A stretch of DNA of 64,000 bases from Aliarcobacter sp. (GCA_028688995.1 JAQTXB010000010.1:49948-113947); one strand, 5' to 3'; numbered from the stretch's first letter, positions 8,392 through 17,183 are shown. A program made the numbers and translations. Notes: generated by a model from the sequence alone, not told the origin.

Positions 8392-9782
8392 TTTATAACT
8401 CCTTTAGTATTTAAAGATTTAATATAAGCTGCAAGTGCATCTTTTTCAGCTTCAGTTCCAACAAATGGAGGCATATATGGAGTTCCACCACCAGGAAGAT
8501 TATTTAATCTATTTCTAATAGCATCATGTGACCAACCTGTTGTTAAGAATTTAAGTCCATTAATTCCATTTTGGGTATGACAAATACGACACTCTATTTG
8601 GAAAATAGACTTCCCTACTTCTAAAATATTTGATTTGTCTTCATTTACTCGTTTTTTCTTTTCATCTAAAAAAACAGCATGTTCTAAAATACCAACTTTA
8701 TTCAAGTATGGAACATCTGTAACTCTAATTCCATTTGAATACATATAGTTATAAATTAAAAAAGGTTTTCGTATAAACTCTCTTACTCTTTCTTCATATC
8801 CCCAAAGAACTAAAAATCCTGCAACCATTAAACTAGCTGCTAAGTAAGGCATTCTTTTTGGAGAAAAATAAGCAATAATTGTTGTGATAATAATACTTCC
8901 ACCAATACCTATAGCAATTAGATACATTAAATCAAATCTATCTTCAAATGCTCTTGTCATAACTGCTGTTGGTATCATGGCAAGTGCTGCTGCTGGAATT
9001 TCTGTGTAATACCAATAACCAAAAATTGCACTAATTGGAACAGTTATCAGCATAATTCCTGCTAAAAATTTTACTAATCTTGCTTTTGCTTCCTTGTCTT
9101 CTTCATTTTTTGAAAAAGTTGCGATGATCCAAGTCCACATTATTGCAAGAGCTGCTGCAAAGGCAATTGATGTAAATGTTCTAAAGGCAAGTGAAGGCCA
9201 CCAAGTTGGATTAAATAAGGCATTGTTATAGTTTACATTTCCAGGATAAACTTCAGGGTCAACCCAAGGTTGTCCATCAAAATTTGGAGTAAGCATAAAT
9301 GCTAAAATAGCTGTAATAATAACCATAGTTAACCATGAAGAAATAGCATAATAAACACCAATTCTTATAGTCTTAGCTCTGCCTTGTGCAGTTTCTTGAT
9401 TTTTTTTCCAACTCATAAATAGTAAAAGTAAAAGTACAACTTCAAAGTTAAATACAATCCACTCTATAAACCATTTCCAGAAAAATACTCTAATAAGCCC
9501 ACCTATTGCATTTGGACTTAAAATATTGGCATGAATCCACATACCAACACCTGTTAATGCTCCAACTGATGTAGATACAATAAAGAAAACCATAACAACT
9601 TTAAATGTTAAGTTATATGCTGCCATATCGTTTTTCTTATTTGCCCACCAAGCCATTGCAGCTAATACAATTGATCCACCAACTGCTCCTCCATGAGATA
9701 CAAAAACATGAATAATTGCGTTTATAGCCATTAGCATTCTTTGACCTATAAAAGGCATCTCAAAAATGGGGTAATCAAACAT
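8388..9782 (-). CDS. CydA-like membrane protein fused to a haem-c domain (subunit 1 of redox complex)
   Basis: The 464-residue protein has about nine membrane helices and ends with a cytochrome c domain (CRICHT at about residue 395, TPYMPPF as the probable Met ligand region). The first helices, with AIIHVFVSHGG and STSVGALTGVGMW, followed by a WKWFIEWIVFNFEV segment, recall the cytochrome bd subunit I superfamily; the extended quinol-binding loop of true CydA is not evident. Members of that superfamily carrying a CxxCH tail are known to me as a group of uncertain function. ATG at 9782 is preferred over the upstream TTG because GGAGG lies 9 bases before it. It is the first gene of the four-gene operon. 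Confidence 0.7.
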   Translation of the reverse strand: MFDYPIFEMPFIGQRMLMAINAIIHVFVSHGGAVGGSIVLAAMAWWANKKNDMAAYNLTFKVVMVFFIVSTSVGALTGVGMWIHANILSPNAIGGLIRVFFWKWFIEWIVFNFEVVLLLLLFMSWKKNQETAQGRAKTIRIGVYYAISSWLTMVIITAILAFMLTPNFDGQPWVDPEVYPGNVNYNNALFNPTWWPSLAFRTFTSIAFAAALAIMWTWIIATFSKNEEDKEAKARLVKFLAGIMLITVPISAIFGYWYYTEIPAAALAMIPTAVMTRAFEDRFDLMYLIAIGIGGSIIITTIIAYFSPKRMPYLAASLMVAGFLVLWGYEERVREFIRKPFLIYNYMYSNGIRVTDVPYLNKVGILEHAVFLDEKKKRVNEDKSNILEVGKSIFQIECRICHTQNGINGLKFLTTGWSHDAIRNRLNNLPGGGTPYMPPFVGTEAEKDALAAYIKSLNTKGVIK

Positions 9783-9890
9783 ACCCAAATCCTCCCTATA
9801 TTTTTATTTGCTTGTGCAGCTGCTATTTTAATGCTACTTTGTTAATTGTTCGTTTGTAATTTTTTATTATTTTAAGAAGGATAAAGAAGT

Positions 9891-10556
9891 TTATTTGATA
9901 TTTATTTTATAGCCATTTACTCGGCTTGAACTTATAATATCGTTACCTAAAAGTTGTCTAATCTTATGAATATGAAAACGAATTACTCCCATTTTAGAGT
10001 TGCTATTTGCAGGATATGCTCCTTTTTCTAAACTTTGTGTGGAAACATAATATCCTCTAAATTTTAATAAATAATCAAGTATTAATAAAGCTTTATCACC
10101 TAAAATTATTTCATCTTTATTTTGTAATACTTTTTTATTAAAAATTTCATATTTAGTATTTTCTTTTAAAACTATAGAATCTGTATATACTTTATATTGT
10201 CTTCGAATCAGAGCTTTTATTCTTAATACAATTTCATCTTCATCTATATTTCTAATTACACACTCATCACAACCTGATAAAAAAGAGGGTTTGATTATAT
10301 TTGGAATTGAAGCAATTACCATTTTCATTGTAATATCTTTATAATCATTTAAAAGTTGAATTAGTTGAAACCTTGGGAGTGATTTTTCATTAATATTTAT
10401 CAAATACAAATCATACAAATTATTATAAATACACTCCAAAAATTCACTGTTATTACAGCAAATATCCACATAAAAATCATTGTTTTTTAAAATTTCAATA
10501 ATTTGAGAGATTGAACTATCATTACTTTCTAAAACTAAAATTTTTACGGCTTTCAA
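9891..10556 (-). CDS. OmpR-type response regulator with degenerate receiver
   Basis: About 221 residues: an N-terminal receiver-like domain (1-115) and a C-terminal winged helix (about 130-221; MGVIRFHIHKIRQLL recognition helix, SSRVNGYKI wing). At the phospho-acceptor site the usual DLxLLD reads DLYLIN, so the aspartate is replaced by Asn, and the conserved Lys of the KPF motif is Arg (CVIRNID). It probably works without phosphorylation, like atypical orphan regulators such as HP1043/HsrA of Helicobacter. No histidine kinase is adjacent. It lies directly upstream of, and co-oriented with, the membrane cytochrome operon. The start is a TTG with GGAG seven bases upstream; another in-frame TTG lies four codons earlier. 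Confidence 0.8.
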   Translation of the reverse strand: MKAVKILVLESNDSSISQIIEILKNNDFYVDICCNNSEFLECIYNNLYDLYLININEKSLPRFQLIQLLNDYKDITMKMVIASIPNIIKPSFLSGCDECVIRNIDEDEIVLRIKALIRRQYKVYTDSIVLKENTKYEIFNKKVLQNKDEIILGDKALLILDYLLKFRGYYVSTQSLEKGAYPANSNSKMGVIRFHIHKIRQLLGNDIISSSRVNGYKINIK

Positions 10557-10656
10557 TGTTTTCTCCAATTTTATGGTAGAAGTATTTTAGAAAAAATCTA
10601 TTAATTATCTGTTAGTTAAACAAGATATAATTCCTAAATTTAATAAAAGATTTAAA

Positions 10657-11211
10657 ATGATAAAACAAGCACAAAAAAACAATATTTCAAATATTTCAAC
10701 TCTAATTTTAGATGCAATTCATAATATTGCAAATACCCTAACAGGTGAAAATGAAAAATCAAAAATATTAGAGATTTTAGATAAATATGTAAGTATGGAT
10801 ATAAATAGATTAAGTTACAAAAATATTTGGATTTACGAAATAGAAAATCAAACGGTGGGATTAATGCTAGCTTACAATTCAAATGAGATAAAAAAATTGG
10901 ATGAGCCAATTTTAGAACATCTAAAATCTAAAAATATTTTTCGAGACTCTTTTGATAAAGAGTGTTTTGAAAATGAGTTTTATATTGATACAGTTAGTGT
11001 TAATGAAAATTTTCAAGGACAAGGAATTGCAAAAGAGTTGTTTTCTTTTATTGAAAAAAAGGCTAAAGAGTTGGGATTTGAGAAAATCTCACTTTTAGTG
11101 GATTTAGAAAACCCAAAAGCTCTTGCTTTATATGAAAAAATAGGATTTCAAAAAAATACTATTTTAGAAGTATCAAACCATCAATATCATCACATGATAA
11201 AGATGCTTTGA
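10657..11211 (+). CDS. GNAT-family N-acetyltransferase
   Basis: This 184-residue soluble protein carries the GNAT acetyl-CoA binding signature near residues 118-130 (FQGQGIAKELF, the Q/RxxGxG/A loop) and the C-terminal NPKALALYEKIGF motif. Upstream helices (1-60) are substrate-specific and give no substrate clue. It is monocistronic: divergent from the atypical response regulator and convergent, seven bases away, with the NicO gene. A TATAAT at about 10625 gives a plausible promoter, and no strong ribosome site precedes the ATG. Confidence 0.8.
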   Translation: MIKQAQKNNISNISTLILDAIHNIANTLTGENEKSKILEILDKYVSMDINRLSYKNIWIYEIENQTVGLMLAYNSNEIKKLDEPILEHLKSKNIFRDSFDKECFENEFYIDTVSVNENFQGQGIAKELFSFIEKKAKELGFEKISLLVDLENPKALALYEKIGFQKNTILEVSNHQYHHMIKML

Positions 11212-11218
11212 TAAAAAA

Positions 11219-12682
11219 TTAGAATTTATTAGCATTTAAAAATAACAATAATCCCAAAACAAACATAAAAATTGGTGAAGCTATTTCCAAAATATTTACC
11301 AATTTTGTTGATTTTTGTGAGGCTTTATTTAAAGAAACTCCTAAAAATGAAGAGATAAAAATCACCAATGCCATTCCAAAACTAATACTAATACTTGCAA
11401 GTATAACTGCAAAATATGTTTTTAATAAAAAGGCATAAACAAAAAGTAAAACTGTTCCAGGACAAGGAATTATTCCAGCAGTTAGAAGAAAAATCAAATC
11501 TTGTTTTTTACTTCTTAAAGGAGTAATTACAGGTTTATTTGAAGCTGCTTTTACAAAATTCATATTAGATGAAACTGCTGTGAAATTTGCAGTTTTTAAA
11601 TCCACACTACAACAAACACATGATTTTTTGCTCAACTTTCTATACAAAATATAAACTGCAAGTAACATAATAATCAAAGCTGAAAAACTTGTAATATAAG
11701 AAACCGAATCTTGCATAAATCTATTTAACACACTTTGTAAAACAAATACTGAAAATAAAACTATAGTTAAAGCTCCAAGAATATGGACTAATGCCGTAGC
11801 AAGAGAGATTATTAAAGCTTGAAAAACAGAACTTTTTTGAGAACTAAAATATGAAAAAGCTAAAGCTTTTCCATGACCAGGTCCAAAAGCATGAATAACT
11901 CCATATAAAAAAGAAGCCATTAATAAAAAGAATAAGGCAGATTTATCTTCACCTTTTTGAATTGCTATTAAATATTTTTTTATATTTTGTGTGAATTTTT
12001 CTAAAATATTTTGAGTTTGTGTTTGAGTATTTACAGAAGTTTGAACTTGTTTTGGTTCTATTTTTTCTTCAATTTTTTCTATCTTAGCAGGAACATCTTC
12101 TTTTACACTATCTTCTTGCACACCTAAAGTTGGTGCATCAATCTTAAAACTAACATCATTAATATTTATTTTTTGTTCAATTTTGTAAGGTATATACATT
12201 AACTGTTTTTGAGGATTAAATACTATATCAAAATAGTTTTCATCATCTATTATTTTAATATATAAAATATTTTTATCATAAATTTTATAGTTTAAATCAA
12301 TATTATATTCAAAACTCAAAGTTGAGTTTTTATAACTCATTTTGTAATCTTTTACTTTGTAATTATCTGATTTTTCATTAATTTGTTTATCATATGAGAT
12401 TGTAGTAATATAGTTTTTTCGCTCTAAATAATCAACCAAATATGATTGAATAACAGCTAACTCTTTTTCATTAAAAGTTCCATCTAAATTTGTGTCATAA
12501 ATTTGTAATAACTCTTTTGTAAATTCATTTGCAAAAGTCCAATTTATTCGGATAGTTTTTATATACTCTTTGTCTGCTTTTATTTGGGTATCAACATGGG
12601 TTCGGGGAGTGTAAATAGCACATAAAGAACATCCAAAAAGGATGTCCTTTAAAATAAAAAATATTAAAAAATATTTTATCAT
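11219..12682 (-). CDS. DUF1007-NicO fusion: metal-transport membrane protein
   Basis: The 487-residue protein joins a periplasmic DUF1007 domain (about 20-185, with a calcium-like loop YDTNLDGTFNEKEL) to a NicO/RcnA-type permease (about 250-485) through a charged, Gln/Thr-rich linker. The permease holds the family motif HAFGPGHGK and a second signature IIPCPGTVLLF, and a cytoplasmic loop has CVCC, a possible metal ligand cluster. NicO proteins move nickel or cobalt, usually outward. Here the gene overlaps the ZnuA-like binding-protein gene by four bases, which instead suggests zinc or another divalent metal; direction of transport is unresolved. No ABC permease or ATPase for the binding protein is next to it. 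Confidence 0.8.
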   Translation of the reverse strand: MIKYFLIFFILKDILFGCSLCAIYTPRTHVDTQIKADKEYIKTIRINWTFANEFTKELLQIYDTNLDGTFNEKELAVIQSYLVDYLERKNYITTISYDKQINEKSDNYKVKDYKMSYKNSTLSFEYNIDLNYKIYDKNILYIKIIDDENYFDIVFNPQKQLMYIPYKIEQKININDVSFKIDAPTLGVQEDSVKEDVPAKIEKIEEKIEPKQVQTSVNTQTQTQNILEKFTQNIKKYLIAIQKGEDKSALFFLLMASFLYGVIHAFGPGHGKALAFSYFSSQKSSVFQALIISLATALVHILGALTIVLFSVFVLQSVLNRFMQDSVSYITSFSALIIMLLAVYILYRKLSKKSCVCCSVDLKTANFTAVSSNMNFVKAASNKPVITPLRSKKQDLIFLLTAGIIPCPGTVLLFVYAFLLKTYFAVILASISISFGMALVIFISSFLGVSLNKASQKSTKLVNILEIASPIFMFVLGLLLFLNANKF

Positions 12683-13578
12683 TTATAACTGTTTGCAATT
12701 TGTTTAGCACTATTAAGAAGATTTTCGCTCCAGTTTTGTGCTAATGGGTCAATAGAAATTACAGTAGCTTGAATATTTTTTGAAATTGCTAAGGCACTTT
12801 TTTGTGAAAATTGAGGAGAACTAAAAATTATTTTTATATTATGTTTTTTTGCTTCATCCATTAACTCAACTAATTCAGCAGGTTTTGGCTCTTTTCCTTC
12901 AATCTCAATTGAAATCTCTTCTAAATTATATCTTTTTGCAAAATATCCCCAAGATGGATGAAATACCATAAATGCTTTTTCTTTATATGGTTCTAAAATT
13001 GTTTTAATATTTTCATCTAAAGCATCTATCTCTTTTAAGAACTCTTCATAATTCGTTTTATAAAAATCAGCATTCACTGAATCAACTTTTACCATTGTTT
13101 CATAAATATTTTTTGCTTGAATTTTTACTAAATTTGGGTCTAACCAAACATGTGGGTCTAAACCAGAATGGTCATGTTCTTCATGCTCATTTTCATGGTC
13201 ATGATTTTTTGCATCGCTATTTTTTTCATTTTCATCATGATGTTCATGTTTGGCCATTTCCATTTTCTCTATTCCATCTGTTGAATCAACAAACACTGTA
13301 TCTTTTGCACTTTGTTTAAATTTATCCAACCAAACTTGCTCAAACGAAACTCCCGTATAAAAATAAACTTTTGATGCAACTAAAGATTTCATTTGAGATG
13401 ATTTTGGCTCATAAGTATGAGGTGAAGCACCTGGTTTTACCATAACATTTATTTCATATTTGTCTTTTACTATTTTTTCAAGAAAATATTTTTGAGGCAA
13501 AATACTTACTGACAATTCTGGTTTTGATGCGTGTAAAAATGACATTATTGTTAAAAAAATAAATACAATTTTTTTCAA
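12679..13578 (-). CDS. znuA: ZnuA-like zinc-binding periplasmic protein
   Basis: This 299-residue member of the cluster-9 metal-binding proteins has a signal peptide (1-17) and the usual ligand histidines: one in GASPHTYEP, one in LDPHVWLDP and one in FHPSWGYFA. Between the first two is a His/Asp/Glu-rich loop (about 112-138, HEHHDENEK and HDHENEHEEHDHS) typical of zinc-specific ZnuA. The start codon is TTG, set by AGGAG eight bases upstream. It is divergent from a Fur/Zur gene and overlaps the downstream NicO-type gene, but no znuB or znuC is adjacent, so either these are elsewhere in the genome or the NicO protein replaces them. Confidence 0.85.
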   Translation of the reverse strand: MKKIVFIFLTIMSFLHASKPELSVSILPQKYFLEKIVKDKYEINVMVKPGASPHTYEPKSSQMKSLVASKVYFYTGVSFEQVWLDKFKQSAKDTVFVDSTDGIEKMEMAKHEHHDENEKNSDAKNHDHENEHEEHDHSGLDPHVWLDPNLVKIQAKNIYETMVKVDSVNADFYKTNYEEFLKEIDALDENIKTILEPYKEKAFMVFHPSWGYFAKRYNLEEISIEIEGKEPKPAELVELMDEAKKHNIKIIFSSPQFSQKSALAISKNIQATVISIDPLAQNWSENLLNSAKQIANSYK

Positions 13579-13602
13579 AATTAACTCCTATTTTTATTTC
13601 TC

Positions 13603-13663
13603 ATGCAACTTGGTTGCGTTTGTGGAATTCTAATTGATTTATACTTTAATGCAACTTAGTCGT
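13603..13663. promoter_or_regulatory. Candidate Zur operator pair in the znuA-zur intergenic region
   Basis: Two related inverted repeats lie 46 bases apart: GCAAC-TTG-GTTGC at 13605-13617 (perfect) and GCAAC-TTA-GTCGT at 13651-13663 (imperfect). On the minus strand the second overlaps a TTGCAT that can serve as -35 with TAGAAT 16 bases on, and the first lies just before the znuA start. The placement suits repression of znuA by the divergent Fur-family regulator. Identity of the binding protein is inferred. Confidence 0.5.
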
Positions 13664-13695
13664 AAAAGTAAAAAGTAAGTTTAAAATTAAATTGC

Positions 13696-13701
13696 TATAA
13701 T
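13696..13701 (+). promoter_or_regulatory. -10 element of the Fur/Zur gene (leaderless transcript likely)
   Basis: An extended -10, TGCTATAAT, ends seven bases before the ATG at 13709, and no ribosome binding site fits in between. Transcription would start at or next to the A of the start codon. Confidence 0.55.
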
Positions 13702-13708
13702 AAATACT

Positions 13709-14089
13709 ATGGATAAAATCACAAATTTAACAAACATTACAAATATCAAACTAACAAGTGCCAGAAAATCAATTTTGGAATTGTTAATTAACTCTAATAA
13801 ACCACTATCTTATGAAGATATGAAAGATAATATTTCTATGGATAAAGCAACTTTTTATAGAAATATAACCATTTTTGAAGAAGAAAATCTTATTAGTTCT
13901 TTTGAGTCAAATGATAAAAAAAGATATTTTGAAATCAAAAAAAATCAACATTCTCACTTCATTTGTTCATCTTGCTCAAAGATAGAGTGTATTCATCAAA
14001 AATTAGAATTTAATTTACCCGATTACAAAATTGAAAATATTATTATAAAAGGTATTTGTAAAAATTGTTTAATTAAGGAAAATATATGA
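13709..14089 (+). CDS. Fur-family metalloregulator, probably Zur
   Basis: The 126-residue protein has the Fur winged-helix (about 10-75, with SMDKATFYRNITIFEEENLI as recognition region) and a C-terminal dimer domain carrying the structural zinc site CSSC and CKNC, plus the HSHFIC segment. It is shorter than typical Fur. Divergent orientation from a zinc-binding protein gene with inverted repeats between them supports a zinc (Zur) role over iron or peroxide, but sequence alone does not settle it. The stop overlaps the nhaA start (ATGA), so the two are translationally coupled. Confidence 0.8.
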   Translation: MDKITNLTNITNIKLTSARKSILELLINSNKPLSYEDMKDNISMDKATFYRNITIFEEENLISSFESNDKKRYFEIKKNQHSHFICSSCSKIECIHQKLEFNLPDYKIENIIIKGICKNCLIKENI

Positions 14090-15366
14090 TTAAAAAATTT
14101 TTAATAATTGAAGAGTTTATATCAAAAGAGGCGCTAAGTGGTGTTTTACTATTTTTAGCAACAATTGCTGCTGTAATTTGCGCAAACTCTAGTTTTGGAC
14201 AAGAGTATTATAATTTATGGCATATGCCTTTAGGTGTTACTCTTGGAGATAGAACTATTTCTATGTCTTTGACTTATTGGATTAACGATGGTCTTATGGC
14301 TCTGTTTTTCCTAATGGTAGGACTTGAAATAAAAAGAGAGATGGTAATTGGTGAATTATCATCTGTTGCAAAAGCCTCTTTCCCAATTGTTGCAGCCCTT
14401 GGAGGAATGTTAATTCCTGCCTTAATTTATGTAGCATTAAATCCAAATAATTTTATTGGTTTTGGTATTCCAATGGCTACAGATATTGCTTTTGCTTTGG
14501 GAATTTTAATGCTTTTAGGTTCAAGGGTAAATCCTGCATTAAAACTATTTTTAATGGCTTTAGCAGTTGTTGATGACTTGGGTGCTGTTTTAGTTGTTGC
14601 TACTGTTTATACAAGTGAAATAAAAGCTGAGTATTTTTTACATGCTGGAATCGCTTATGGTTTGATTTGGTTTTTAAACTATATTGGTGTTAAAAAAATA
14701 TTACCTTATTTAATTTTAGGTATTTTTTTATGGATTTTTATCCATGAAATTGGAATTCATGCAACAATTGCTGGAGTTTTATTAGCTTTTGCAATTCCAA
14801 TTAGTTCTAAAATTGATGAAAAACAGTTCATAAAAGAAACAAGAGAATCTGTGGATGATTTTGAAAAAAATATAGATGATATTCCTATTTTAAATCATCA
14901 TCAAATTAATGCCCTAGAAAGTATTGCCCATGGATATGACAAAGTTCAAAATCCACTTGTAAAACTAGAACATAATCTTCATGGTTTATCAGCATTTTTT
15001 ATTATGCCTTTATTTGCATTTTCAAATGCGGGAGTTTTTATAGATTTTTCAACAGTATCAGCAAATCTAATGATAGTTTTAGGGGTTGTGTTTGGATTAA
15101 TTTTAGGAAAACCAATTGGTATTTTCGGATTTACATTCCTTGCTACAAAACTAGGAATCATTAAAAAACCAAATGATATTTCTTGGTATGATGTACTTGC
15201 AGTTGGATTCTTAGGTGGTATTGGATTTACTATGTCAATTTTTATTACTCACCTTGCCTTTGCAGATGAAACAATAATTGCAGCAGTTAAACTAGGAGTT
15301 TTTGGAGCTTCATTTACAGCAGCTATTATTGGAGTAATACTTATTTTATTAAAGAAAAAAGCATAA
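14086..15366 (+). CDS. nhaA: Na+/H+ antiporter NhaA
   Basis: The 426-residue protein has 12 hydrophobic segments and NhaA signatures: GLEIKREMVIGEL in the first third, PMATDIAFALGIL and the paired aspartates in ALAVVDDLGAV, which are the ion-binding residues, and GFLGGIGFTMSIFI near the C terminus. It exchanges cytoplasmic Na+ for external H+ at the inner membrane. An insert with charged residues (about 246-290) separates the halves, as in other Campylobacterota NhaA. It is coupled to the Fur/Zur gene by a four-base overlap, an odd pairing that may just be shared transcription. A terminator overlaps its stop. Confidence 0.95.
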   Translation: MIKKFLIIEEFISKEALSGVLLFLATIAAVICANSSFGQEYYNLWHMPLGVTLGDRTISMSLTYWINDGLMALFFLMVGLEIKREMVIGELSSVAKASFPIVAALGGMLIPALIYVALNPNNFIGFGIPMATDIAFALGILMLLGSRVNPALKLFLMALAVVDDLGAVLVVATVYTSEIKAEYFLHAGIAYGLIWFLNYIGVKKILPYLILGIFLWIFIHEIGIHATIAGVLLAFAIPISSKIDEKQFIKETRESVDDFEKNIDDIPILNHHQINALESIAHGYDKVQNPLVKLEHNLHGLSAFFIMPLFAFSNAGVFIDFSTVSANLMIVLGVVFGLILGKPIGIFGFTFLATKLGIIKKPNDISWYDVLAVGFLGGIGFTMSIFITHLAFADETIIAAVKLGVFGASFTAAIIGVILILLKKKA

Positions 15367-15385
15367 AAACGCTTTTTTCTTTTTT
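15351..15385 (+). terminator. Rho-independent terminator of nhaA
   Basis: AAAGAAAAAAGC and GCTTTTTTCTTT form a perfect 12-base stem around an eight-base loop, followed by more T. The left arm overlaps the last nhaA codons. Confidence 0.7.
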
Positions 15386-15429
15386 CTAAAATAGCAATTT
15401 TATTCTATTTATTCAAATATTAAATTTGA

Positions 15430-15435
15430 TATAAT
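15430..15435 (+). promoter_or_regulatory. -10 element of the AraC gene
   Basis: TATAAT ends only five bases before the ATG at 15441, with no ribosome site between, so the transcript is probably leaderless or the true start is further in. Confidence 0.5.
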
Positions 15436-15440
15436 TTCCC

Positions 15441-16232
15441 ATGACAAAACTACTAAAAAATACTCTTTTTGAAAATGTACACAATCTAAATGAACACTTT
15501 TCAAAACATTACCATGATACCTATACAATAGGAATTACATACAATGGAGTAATAAAAACATACAATTCAAATAGAAGTTTTGATTTTTATAAATATTCAA
15601 TTCGTGTAAATAATCCAAATGAAGTTCATAGTGGAGTTTCACAAGATTGGTCTCACTCAAATTTCTATCCAACTATTGAGCTTTTATGCGATTTATATGA
15701 ACAAATATTTTTTGAAAAAAAAGTTCCATATTTTGAAAACTATATTATAAATGATAAATTTCTATTTTTAAAATTTCACAACTTTTTTGAATCTTTTTTC
15801 AGAAAAGATGAAGATATTATTATTGAATCAAACCTAATTGATGCGTTATCATATTTAATCATAAATTTCACTTCCCACACAAAAATTTATGACAAAATGT
15901 TTGATAATAAAATTGTTTTAAAAAAATCCTTAGAACTTATAAATGATTGTATCGATGAAAATATCAGTCTTGATAAATTAGCAGATAATTGTAATCTAAG
16001 TAAATACCATTTTTTGAGAGTTTTTAAAAAAGAGATGGGCCTAACTCCACACTCGTTTATAATAAATGAGCGATTAAATCGTGCAAATAATCTAATAAAA
16101 AATGGTAGAACAATTAGTGAAGCGAGTTTATTAGTTGGATTTAATGATCAATCTCACTTCACGCGAAATTTTAAGAAATATTTTGGATACACACCTACTC
16201 TACTTCAAAAAAATAGCAATATTATTCTATAA
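15441..16232 (+). CDS. AraC-family transcriptional regulator
   Basis: The 263-residue protein has an N-terminal AraC-type effector-binding domain (about 10-150, with HFSKHYHDTYTIG and NPNEVHSG, the cupin-like pattern) and a C-terminal pair of helix-turn-helices (about 163-258: LDKLADNCNLSKYHFLRVFKK and SEASLLVGFNDQSHFTRNFKKYFG). This layout is typical of regulators controlling an adjacent exporter. The next gene, 54 bases downstream and co-oriented, is an EamA-type transporter, the likely target. The effector is unknown. Confidence 0.85.
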   Translation: MTKLLKNTLFENVHNLNEHFSKHYHDTYTIGITYNGVIKTYNSNRSFDFYKYSIRVNNPNEVHSGVSQDWSHSNFYPTIELLCDLYEQIFFEKKVPYFENYIINDKFLFLKFHNFFESFFRKDEDIIIESNLIDALSYLIINFTSHTKIYDKMFDNKIVLKKSLELINDCIDENISLDKLADNCNLSKYHFLRVFKKEMGLTPHSFIINERLNRANNLIKNGRTISEASLLVGFNDQSHFTRNFKKYFGYTPTLLQKNSNIIL

Positions 16233-16286
16233 ATAATTACACATTTATTATAGAATTCCATCTCAAAAATTACAAAAAGATTTTAA

Positions 16287-17183
16287 ATGACACAAACAAA
16301 TAGAAATATATTTTATTTTATGATGGTTTTAGCAATGGCAGGTTGGGGAGCATCTTGGGTAAATGCTAAAGTATTAAGTGCTTACATAGATGAATATCAA
16401 ATGATGTTTTTACGAAACTTCTTTACTATTATCACTTTAGCCCCTATTTTAGTAATAACTAGAAAATTCTTTTATACAAATATCAAAAGTCTAATTTTGG
16501 CTTTTTTTGCAGCTGTTGTAATGATCGTTTATTTAAAGTTCTATTTTTTGGGTGTTAAATTTGGAACAGCAAGTCTTGGAGGAGCATTAGTTACAACACT
16601 AATTCCCATAAATACTTTTATATTTATGGCTTTGCTTTTTGGTAAAAAAATCCTAAAAAAAGATATTTTTGCACTAATACTTGGAGTAATTGGAGTTTTA
16701 ACTATTTTAAATATCTGGTCTTTTTCACCTGAGCAAATATTTACAAAACACAACTCATATTTTTTGATAGCCTCTGTTTTATGGCCAATATTTACAATCA
16801 TTAGTTCAAAATCAACAAAAACTTCACCTTTAGTTTTTTCATTTTACATGTATGTTTTTATGACTATTTTACTTTTGATTTTTTTTGTTGAACCTACAAA
16901 AATGCCTTATGCAAGTTTTGATTGGATTTTTTGGGCAAATATTTTATGTGTGGCAGTTGTTTCAACAACTTTTTCAACTTCAATTTATTTTATTGGAATT
17001 GAAAAATTAGGAACAAATGAAGTTAGTTCTTTTATTTTTTTAGTACCATTTTTTGCAATAAGCTTGAGTATAATTTTTCTAAAAGAAGAGGTAAATATTT
17101 CAATAATTTTAGGAACAATTTTGACTTTAATTGCTGTGAAAATATTAAACAATATTAAGATATTTAGAACTTTAAAAAAGTAG
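16287..17183 (+). CDS. EamA/DMT-superfamily transporter
   Basis: The 298-residue protein has ten predicted membrane helices in two EamA repeats, beginning with GWGASWVNAKVL and with the second-half FLVPFFAISLSIIFLKEE signature. Members export amino acids or metabolites, or import sugars; the substrate cannot be read from the sequence. It follows an AraC-type regulator in the same direction and ends in a clear terminator. The ribosome site is weak (AAAGATTTTAA). Confidence 0.8.
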   Translation: MTQTNRNIFYFMMVLAMAGWGASWVNAKVLSAYIDEYQMMFLRNFFTIITLAPILVITRKFFYTNIKSLILAFFAAVVMIVYLKFYFLGVKFGTASLGGALVTTLIPINTFIFMALLFGKKILKKDIFALILGVIGVLTILNIWSFSPEQIFTKHNSYFLIASVLWPIFTIISSKSTKTSPLVFSFYMYVFMTILLLIFFVEPTKMPYASFDWIFWANILCVAVVSTTFSTSIYFIGIEKLGTNEVSSFIFLVPFFAISLSIIFLKEEVNISIILGTILTLIAVKILNNIKIFRTLKK

